Of a stretch of 64,000 nucleotides of DNA, positions 32,901 to 40,815 are shown in pieces. The first letter of the stretch is position 1, and each line of letters starts with the position of its first letter. A program made the translations under genes and the position numbers. Under the pieces are notes generated by a model. The model worked only from the letters and a program-made list of their open reading frames with translations. It searched no databases and was not told where the DNA came from. The stretch is taken from assembly GCF_023078275.1 (NCBI RefSeq), contig NC_062982.1, positions 2,285,001-2,349,000 on the forward strand. The letters run 5' to 3'. This DNA comes from Leguminivora glycinivorella. Lineage: Eukaryota; Arthropoda; Insecta; Lepidoptera; Tortricidae.

Positions 32901-35441
32901 AACGACGAGCGTAGCGAGGTCGGTTACGAAAACCGAAAAAAAAATCTAATTTTTTTGTACGTCGTCCGATTTTGACAAAACATGTTTCATTTGAAAGGTA
33001 TTACTTTATGTAACTTAAAAAAAATATTGAAAAAAATTGGAAAAAAATGTAAGATTTTAAAAAAAAAACCTTAATTTTCGTATCACACTGAATAACCGCA
33101 AAAAACGGTAGACACGGTGTATAATTTCGATATATGATTTTTTTAAATTAAAGACAAATAAATGCATGATTATAAACTAAAAACCGAATCGAAATCGAAT
33201 CAGTAGTTTTTAAGATGCAAGTTGTCAAAGTTGGCTTAGTTTGTTTATATGGTCGCTTATAATAGTTATAATATAAATTCCTTAGCCAGAAAGTCAGAAA
33301 CATTATATTTTTCTTACAGTTAAAAGTATGCATAGGTAATAGACATCATTATAAACATTTTTTTACAAGGATATAAAAATTTCATTCCTTAGAAACCCTT
33401 ACAAAGACGATCCAATAAAAAAAACTGCCTTTTTTTTGTTTTTCGTAACAGACATCGCTACGCTCGGCTTTCCAAGGGATGAATTTTTTATATCCTCGTA
33501 AAAAATTGTTTATTATGATGTCTAAGTTACATAAAGTAATACCTTTCAAATGAAACATGTTTTGTCAAAATCGGACGACGTACAAAAAAATGAGATTTTT
33601 TTTTCGGTTTTCGTAACCGACCTCGCTACGCTCGTCGTTCTAAGGGATGAAATTATAATATCCTCGGAATTTTTAATTTTATTTTGATGTGTACTGTTAC
33701 TATGTATTTTTCTGTGTCCGAAAAACATATTATTTCTGACTTTCTGGCAAAGGAATTTCAAAGTGGCCATATAAAGCGATCTTTCCCAACTTTGGCAACT
33801 TGTATCTTAAAAAATGCTGATCTGATTTCGATGCGGTCTTCAGTTTTCAACTAAAAATTTATCTGTCTTCGATTAAAAAAAATTGTATATCGACATTGTA
33901 CATTTTGTCTGTCATTCTTTGAAGTTATTCAGTGCGAGACGGAAAATTACTTTTTTTTATTTTTTTTTCTTACTTTTATTTTAAATTTTTTTCTTTGTAT
34001 TTTTTTTTAAATTACACAAATTAATACCTTTCATTTGAGATACGTTTTGTCAAAATCGGACGATACAATAAAAAGATAGAATTTTTTTAATTTTCATAAA
34101 ACACCTCGCTACGCTCGGCTTCCTAAGGGATGAAATTTCGATATCCTCGGAAAAAATCGTTTACTATGATGTCTACTATCACCATGCAAAGCGACTTGCT
34201 TCCATCCAAAAGTGCAGCTTTCTTTTCATAACTAGTATGACTATTATTAAATAAGGTAGTAGTGCCACTCAAGGAGTAATTTTTGATATAAATCGCTTTA
34301 ATATCGTAAATGTGTTAATTTTACTTTAAAATTTGTTTTCCAAATGAGCTTCTTAAAAATTGCAATGGTATTTCTGTCATTCACAATATTCGAATTATTC
34401 GTTTTATCCGGATTTTAACGTGCAAATTATCCGAATTTCAAAATCAGCGGATATATCCGGATTACAATACAAGCCCTATTCGGTGTCACTCCTAAAGTAG
34501 GTACTTACAGGCGACCGTACCGACATATGTCAATTAGGGACGCAGTTATTTGTAAAAAAATGAGAAAGCCTTATACGGTCAACCGGGGTGGCTTTAAAAC
34601 GCAGGGGTGACTTTGAAAATTTAGTTTTAAAGTCATACTGTAAGTAAATTCGCGATTTTCTATGGTAGATTTACAAGAATATTTATTGATCTATTATCTA
34701 TCTACTAATTACATGAACAGTTTCAGTAAATAATGAATGATGTTAATTTTAAAGCCGTTCAAATACCATCAAAGTAACCCCAAATTTTCCTAAAGCCACC
34801 CCGGTTGACGTAGCTCTCCCGCTCTTACAATCCCGTACTTGTTGGACCTTGGTCGGTTTGGTCGTCTGTAGACAGTGTAGACATAATAAACTCGCCAACT
34901 ACAGTTGTGTATTCCATGTAGATACACCAAGGGCCCAATTCTCAAAAGCTTGTAACTTATTGTAATAATTTTCTAGAAATGTAAGTACTTATGCAAAATA
35001 AATAAGATATTTTTATTGCAGATAAAAGCTTTGACATAGATGATGAAGATCTAGCCTTCAAAAAAATATATATAGAGAAAAAACTACCCCATATCCAAGC
35101 GATTCTGATGACCTTGAGTTGGATGTAAGTGCTTATAGTGTGAGAAAGCTGTATAAAATATAATCTGCACTAATTTGTATAAATATGTGTGTTACTTAAT
35201 CTGTGTGAATTTGTAATAGTGATATGTTTTTAAATGTTTTTAAGGACCAAGATGCAGTCCTTGAGAGAGCACAACCCATGCAATCCATTTATAGTGAACC
35301 GGAACCGGACGCGATGTGCCCTTGTTCATGCAAGCGTAATATAGTTGCAGTCGTTATAAGAAAAAGTTAGAACAAGTTCCCGAAGAGAATTTACGGGCTT
35401 GTTTAGAAGATCTCGAAAATAAAATAGAAAAATATTATTAA
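29673..35441 (+). CDS. Unrecognised small spliced gene D, nested in a gene C intron
   Basis: I do not recognise the product. Four exons join with GT-AG borders: 29673-29677 (ATG plus two bases), 30304-30431, 35022-35124 and 35245-35441 (TAA). The reading starts MNIQHSRVPELEESQF, continues with an acidic stretch (SFDIDDEDL, PSDSDDLELDDQDA), then a Cys-rich patch (CPCSCKR and a nearby Cys) and a charged helix-like tail (LEQVPEENLRACLEDLENK). Exons 3 and 4 are each one base short of a continuous frame, near 35082-35090 (A run) and near 35346 (TT run). If both are consensus errors the product is about 144 residues. A hAT-like element occupies its second intron. The whole gene sits between inverted CAGGGATCGG ends at 29281 and 37895 and may be transposon-associated. 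The phase agreement of all junctions supports a real spliced gene or a recent pseudogene. Confidence 0.45.
29855..30012. repeat. Compound microsatellite (TG)n then (TGTGCG)n
   Basis: About 70 bp of pure TG run into about 75 bp of TGTGCG hexamers. The apparent ORFs across it are meaningless dipeptide repeats. Confidence 0.95.
30757..31318 (-). repeat. Interspersed repeat family A, copy 3
   Basis: Reverse of 10847-11388, with a (CCGT)n tract at about 30806-30848 and GGCCGGTTTTTATG at the end. Confidence 0.75.
32055..32275 (+). mobile_element. SINE family 2, 5'-truncated copy
   Basis: Starts CCCTGCCTGCTAAGCCGCGG, has a box B-like GGATTCGAATCCCGG, GTGTGATGAGCATAGATAT and GCACCCATAGTACAAGC. Box A is lost. 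Confidence 0.7.
32285..34256. repeat. Composite palindrome of about 1.97 kb
   Basis: Outer arms TAGTCATACTTGTTATGG and CATAACTAGTATGACTA are inverted, and arms of more than 700 bp continue inward through AAGCCGAGCGTAGCGAGGTG and GCACTGAATAACTTCAAAG. Each arm contains two related sub-units, and the centre (about 33330-33520) is a third inverted unit with ATATCCTCG words. Extrusion or replication instability would be expected. No coding frame. Confidence 0.75.
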
Positions 35442-36358
35442 ATGTGTATCAAGATTATGTGTACTCTATCATAATTATAGCTTCAGTGTAAAAGTCAATC
35501 ATATTTTGGTACATTCGTTAGTGAAATATCGTTATAAAATAAGGGTTATTCCACTAGTCAGAGTTACCACTAAGTTGTTACCAGTGGTAACTACAATGTT
35601 ATTTTCCCATAGGCAATTACTGGAAAGATTATATCATAAGATTCATAAGTTTTGTTTTATTTTATACACATGTAAAGCATGACCAGAAATATATGACTAC
35701 GCGCCATGTAGCGGAATTTCATTAAAACTATTTTCTTCATAGTCATCATACTATACTGAACTGTCACTCCATACATCAGAATAACAGCGCACTCCTGCCT
35801 GACAATAGTTATTTATATTTCTGGTCAGGCTTTAGTTTCTTAACCATACTTACCATATCCAACGCGATCAATGTTATTTTCACCAAATCTAATGGCAACA
35901 GCTGAGACTGTTTCCTCACCTTTAATTGATTGGCCTCAATGGCCACTGCGTAAGAGTCGTTAGAGGTGCACATTGAATTAGAGCACACAAATATTATTTC
36001 AGTAGTTGCCTAATATCAAGGACGATAGATACCGGGACTGACAAAGCCCATACAAAAGTTTACCTCTGAAATGTCCCATACATTTCCGAGCGATTATTTC
36101 CGAAAAAATTAACAATATCAAAAAATGTTAGTAGTAAACCCCTATTCATTTTTTAATACCTATCCAACAATAGGTATATCACACGTCAGGGTTGAAATGA
36201 AAAAAAAATCTCTCCCCACTTTACGTGTAGGGGGCAGGCACCCTAATAATGTTCTCATGCAATGATTAGTTGGTTTCGATTTAGCTTAATATATTTTTTG
36301 TTCTTATTTATGGTGTCTGTATTTAGCTCTGCCGTGAAAAATATTTAAAGAAATAAGG

Positions 36359-36500
36359 AGGCCGTTTCATCATCGCCACCAGTACAAAACAAGGTCCCAC
36401 GTAAGAAGAAAATAAACATCGACGACTTCGATACAGGCACAAGCTTCATGAATTTTAGGCTGTGTGGAAGTAGCAAGTCTTCAAACCTAGCTTATTAAAT
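36359..36500 (+). other. Possible exon or transposase-related fragment
   Basis: After an AG at about 36357 an open frame reads AVSSSPPVQNKVPRKKKINI, then DDFDTGTSF, and stops at about 36500. The basic-then-acidic KKKINIDDFD pattern resembles the linker of some insect DDE transposases, but this is a weak resemblance. No flanking exon could be joined. It may be a stray fragment or a 3' exon related to gene D. Confidence 0.18.
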
Positions 36501-37895
36501 TGTCATTCTCTAAAACCATGCTTTAATTTTCTACAAATATTAACGCGAAACGAAACCCAGTACTCTCTGTCCCGATTATACATGACGTCGGCACATTATT
36601 GCCATATGAAAACGATTTGTAGCGACACTCTTCCAGGGTCAAATAAAAACTTGTCAGGCTTTAGTTACTAAAAAAAATCCGGATTTAATCCGGAGTTCGG
36701 ATTTTGCCCTAAAAATAATCCGGAAATCCGGATTTTATATTATTGCAATCCCTAGGTATAACCCAATCCTTTCAGAAAATATTTACTTTATCACAAAATT
36801 ATTTTAAACTTTCTTTTTGACATCGAAAAGGCTTTAGTTTTTTACATACCGAATAACTTTATTTCGGTATCATGATTCCTTTTAAGATAATTACATTATG
36901 TATAAGGTAAGGAATAATATTTAGAATACCTAAAATATGACAAATTTGCATTCTATTCAAATCAGTACGAGTATACTTCACGGAGTCCAAAACTATACGC
37001 AAATCAGAAGTCCAAAACTAGAGAAATATAGATAGAGACTATAGAGAGCGATTGCGGGCGCCGGTCGGCTCGAGCGCGAGTACTTGCGCCGCCGGCGTAC
37101 GCGTCTGTGTGCGTGCGCCACGCGCACACACAACTTTACTATACAGGGCCTCTCTGTGGGTTCCGCCCCCGTCAACGCGACGGCGATAAAGACCTAAAAA
37201 TCTGAATTCGTGCTTGCCTCCTGTATCGTCTTAATCCTTTAATGATTCCGTTAACGTGAAACTTTAAGTAGACAGGTTTTATGAAGACAATTGGCCGGTG
37301 AGCCCTACAATTTTAAAATTTGCCGCCCTTTATACATGGTGTATATTCTATGCTGTTTCTTCCTATCCTAATAGTTTCAATATCAAGCATACACTATCAC
37401 TGCACGTTCGCTGTTTATACGCCGAAAGTTGCAACTCAAGTAAATGAAGTAAACAAAACAAACAACCTACCTTCACCTTCATTGCCGGCCGCGGCCGGCC
37501 GGCTAACCGAAACAGAAATATACATGAACTTCCTGTGAAAAAGAGACAGCGAAAGGCGGCTCGTGCGTCGGCGAAAACGCTCGGCTCCGGCGCTCGCTAC
37601 AGTCGCTATACCTACTCCCGCGCGGCTCGGAACGAAATAATATTGGTTTTAGGAACGCTAAAATTCTGTTCGTTCATTTAAACGTTACTGTAAGGAACTG
37701 TTCTTTGAGGGAACGAAATAAGAACCGAAACCGAAATTATTTTGTTCCCACTGAACAAAATTTATAATGAACCGTTCGTTTAGGGAACGATATAAGAACC
37801 GTAACCGAAATTATTTTGTTCCCATTGAACAAAATTTATAGGTAACGGTTTAAGAACGATATCAAATGGTATTTGGGAACGGGTTCCGATCCCTG

Positions 37896-38187
37896 TATCC
37901 AACAATATATCACACGTTAGGGTTGGAATGAAAAAAAATATCAGCCCCCACTTTACATGTAGGGGGGGTACCCTAATAAAACATTTTTTTCCAATTTTTA
38001 TTTTTGCACTTTGTTGGCGTGATTGATGTACATATTGGTACCAAATTTCAGCTTTCTAGTACTTACGGTTACTGAGATTATCCGCGGACGGACGGACGGA
38101 CGGACGGACGGACGGACGGACGGACGGACGGACAGACAGACATGGCGAAACTATAAGGGTTCCTAGTTGACTACGGAACCCTAAAAA
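37896..38187 (+). repeat. Interspersed repeat family A, 5'-truncated copy
   Basis: Begins TATCCAACAATATATCACAC and runs through (GACG)n to GACTACGGAACCCTAAAAA. Confidence 0.7.
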
Positions 38188-38287
38188 GGCAGCGCGTTTG
38201 AAAAAAATAGGGCTCAATGGCCAATTGTCTTCCTAAACTTACTAAACCTTGACGTTGGCGGAATAATCGACGAACCATAACATTCAT

Positions 38288-38535
38288 AGTATCCATACTA
38301 ATATTATAAAAGGGAAAGCGTGTGTGTATGTTTGTTTGTCCGTCTTTCACGGCAAAACGAAGCGACGAATTCACGTGTATTCTTAAATGGAGATAGTTGA
38401 AGGGATGGAGAGTGATATAGGCTACTTTTTGTCTCTTTTTGACCCCCACTTCCCTAAAATAGGAGTTGGAAGTTTGTACGGAGCTTTTCGCAATTTTCGA
38501 ATTTAGCGCGAGCGAAGCCGCGGGCAAACGCTAGT
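38288..38535 (-). mobile_element. LINE 3'-tail repeat (family D), copy 4
   Basis: Reverse copy from ATCCATACTAATATTATAAA to CGAAGCCGCGGGCAAACGC, with about 60 bp of extra sequence near 38440-38500. Confidence 0.6.
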
Positions 38536-39483
38536 TTAAAATAAAATATTGAAATAACGTGCATTTCAAGATTTAAAGTCCATAGAAAATATGAATTTCG
38601 AACTTATTTTTAGTGACAGTCTTTGTCCCGACTTTTATCAATATGTTATTAGTTTCTTACCCTAAATATTCTTTGAGTAAAGTTATTATGTTGTTTATAG
38701 TTCTACATATCCCTTGGCCTGAACGTGGGTGGAATACGAGAGTTCCCAGACAGCGCGAGCAAACCTTGGAAGAATTTGTCAAATAAGGTATGAATATGAA
38801 CCCTTTATAATAATATAAATAAATGTGTAAATCATAACGTGCATGTACAGTGAGCTGCAAAAGGGCATGGTGAGTTTATCAATAAATTCATTCATAATTT
38901 TTCCATTCCTTTTAGTAGTGCCTTTAGGTATGTGCGCGTAGGTACGTACGTGCCTTTACAACACTGTCAGGGCATATGACTGTCGCCTCTCGCCGCAGGG
39001 CACATAGAGCATAAGCCGTATATCATCGATAGATGGCGCTGCCTGGCGTTGCTTATATCGCACAATCATTTTATTGTAGTTATTATGTGGCAAAGGACGT
39101 TCTTTGCTAAAAGAAAGAAGTCAATATTACCCAAATGAAATAAAGTCATTAAAAAAATCAAAAGCTACGCAAAAAAAAATCAACCGACAAGCATAATGTA
39201 CCTAATTAAATTCTAAAATTTCTTCGAACATTTTGCGTACCTACGTCCAACTTATTCATTCAATGGTATTGATTTGTTTCGAAATATTCCAGGCAATGTT
39301 GAACTTCTGGAATAGCAGAGACCAGTGGTACGCCACATGGTACGACGACACTAGCGCCCTCCAAGTGGACTACGTGAGAGTTTATGCTTTATAGACGAGA
39401 AGAACAGTGTCTAACAATTGATGAAAATGGGACCACTTAATTGGCAGGAAAAGAAGCAGCTTTAAATGGAGTTATGTGGCCAA

Positions 39484-39786
39484 GATCACACCATCCCATA
39501 CATTAAAACGCGACCGCCTAAGAACGCGCATACACTACACCACACATAGATGGCGCCACAAAAAATGCCTTGTTGCCATCGATTATTTGTAGATTGGCGT
39601 TAAGTGTCACTTTCCAGCCATTAATCTATGTCAAAAGTGACACTTAACGCCATCTACAAGTATAATCGAAAGCTACAAGACATGTTTTTTTGTTGCGCCA
39701 TCTATGTGTGGTGTAGTGTATGCGCGTTCTTAGGCGGTCGCATTTTAATGTATGGGATAGTATGATCTTCTTATATTTAATTTATG
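39484..39786. mobile_element. Foldback MITE, uninterrupted copy
   Basis: Arms of about 110 bp: CGACCGCCTAAGAACGCGCA on the left, TGCGCGTTCTTAGGCGGTCG on the right, with ACATAGATGGCGCCAC and its inverse. It is the empty-site reference for the nested copy at 43015-43537, lying in the opposite orientation just downstream of gene C. Confidence 0.85.
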
Positions 39787-39795
39787 ATGTGGCAG

Positions 39796-39801
39796 AATAA
39801 A
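39796..39801 (+). terminator. Candidate polyadenylation signal downstream of gene C
   Basis: AATAAA about 400 bp after the gene C stop, just past the foldback MITE. It is distant, so the assignment is weak. Confidence 0.25.
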
Positions 39802-40271
39802 TTATGTAATTTACATTTATTAAAAACTTTGTAAATGTAACGTTGTGATAATTTTAGATGTTCTTATGGTTGTATAGTGTCTTACCTGCTTCGTACGGTA
39901 GATGTCGCTGCCTTTTTATAATGTGTAATTTACATCTTATTAAAATAATTAACTCTGGAAGACATCTTACATAAATAAAAAATAAAACGTTTTGTTCCTA
40001 ATTTGTATTTTAATTGACAAAGTAGGTACCTTGAACAGGAACATATTCATAAATTCCGAATACTTTTTTTTTATCTTACTTACAAATATACCTCTAGAGT
40101 ATTTCATAACGAAGTCTTGTATTCATTCTTACAATCATGTCAACTAACAAAATAATTACTTAGGTATATCAGAAAATAGGTAACCTTGAAATATCATTGA
40201 AAATGGTGTAATGCTACAAGTAACCAGTATAGCATAGTTCTACACAATTTCCTCATAAACAACAATATTTA

Positions 40272-40370
40272 GCCGCGCCGCTGAAGACCCGGGTTCGATT
40301 CCCGGCTCGCCACCAGTGGGCCTTGTCGTTTTTTCTTTCGTGTATGATATCTATTTACCTATAACAATAT
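40272..40370 (+). mobile_element. tRNA-derived SINE fragment (third type)
   Basis: GACCCGGGTTCGATTCCCGG is a tRNA-like T-arm/box B, followed by CTCGCCACCAGTGGGCCTTG. The 5' half with box A is absent, so it is not a functional tRNA gene. Confidence 0.5.
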
Positions 40371-40582
40371 TTAGTTAAGCAAAATATATTGGGTAGATTT
40401 GTATCACAATCAAAAACGTACTGAAGTAGAGCGCCATCTAGTTACCCTTTCGAAAGATATTATGATGTAAATGTAATCTCATAGTATTCTTTCACTTCTC
40501 CATCCATAACACATATAGATTAACCACACAACTTTCAAAAATTTCTAGCCAACCATTGGGTTTTATATTTTAAATATATTTT

Positions 40583-40800
40583 TCAGTACAGATGGTGCTT
40601 TTTTACACACTAGTGCGAGAAGTGGTTCATTATATGCGAGGTCGAAACTTCGGAGGCTCATCTGTACTGAAAAACGTCGTACGATACACGTGCGAAAAGG
40701 AAATTCGTAACTCGTGTCCACTTCCTTCGGTCGTGTTTTAATTTATCGCCACTCGTTTCGAACTTTCTTTTTTACGCACTTGTATCGTAATGTACTATTT
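40583..40800. mobile_element. Foldback element abutting the 3' end of gene E
   Basis: CAGTACAGATGGTGCTTTTTT, then the partner CATCTGTACTGAAAAACGTC, then a second part with ACGTGCGAAAAGGAAATTCG. It ends about 16 bp from the gene E stop codon, so the 3' UTR of gene E is likely TE-derived. Confidence 0.55.
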
Positions 40801-40815
40801 CCTGTGTATGATTCC

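Larger units (their letters stand above)
30499..34478. mobile_element. hAT-like element with 8-bp target duplication, itself filled by other repeats
   Basis: Termini TAGGGCTTG and CAAGCCCTA are perfect inverses and are flanked by TTCGGTGT on both sides (30491-30498 and 34479-34486). Subterminal zones repeat TCCGGAT and ATTCGGAT words. The interior holds repeat A (30757-31318), a SINE 2 fragment (32055-32275) and a large palindrome (32285-34256). No transposase ORF was seen. It lies in intron 2 of gene D. Confidence 0.8.
29281..37895. mobile_element. Region bounded by inverted CAGGGATCGG ends with GAACGGTTC-type arrays
   Basis: The left terminus is CAGGGATCGGATACCGGTAT and the right terminus GGAACGGGTTCCGATCCCTG. 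Both subterminal zones (29300-29540 and 37640-37890) are filled with variants of GAACGGTT, AACAGTTC and GTTCTTTAAAGAAC. The ends resemble hAT-type CAGGG termini. No 8-bp target duplication was found, so the two ends may belong to different or recombined copies. Gene D lies entirely between them. Confidence 0.45.
19519..39394 (+). pseudogene. betaGRP: Beta-1,3-glucan recognition protein, gene C (frameshift and one exon not found)
   Basis: Exons found: 19519-19648 (signal peptide, EAIHPKGLRVSVPG), 21357-21581 (CBM39, DDGFSLFAFHGNLN to QDNGEWTVTG), 21914-22113 (linker, PPGFPCAISSTE and GQLLFEDNFN), 22729-22862, 23291-23456, 24451-24595, 25440-25519, 38701-38787 and 39293-39394 (TAG). The GH16-like catalytic site reads EIQLEP, so it is non-catalytic. 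Exon 5 is one base short: near 23385 an expected AAT codon reads AT and the frame breaks. The exon carrying the VDGE block (about 131-146 bp in B and E) was not found between 25520 and 38700, and joining exon 7 (phase 1) to 38701 (phase 0) would break the frame. Two introns (24596-25439 and 38788-39292) are absent from B and E. The 13 kb intron holds gene D and several transposons. CBM39 and most of the fold are well conserved, so decay would be recent; an assembly gap or error remains possible. Confidence 0.75.

Noticed and set aside
37895..37903. 8-bp target duplication for the CAGGGATCGG element
   Set aside because: The left flank ACGTAAAA and right flank TATCCAAC differ, so a simple insertion cannot be claimed.
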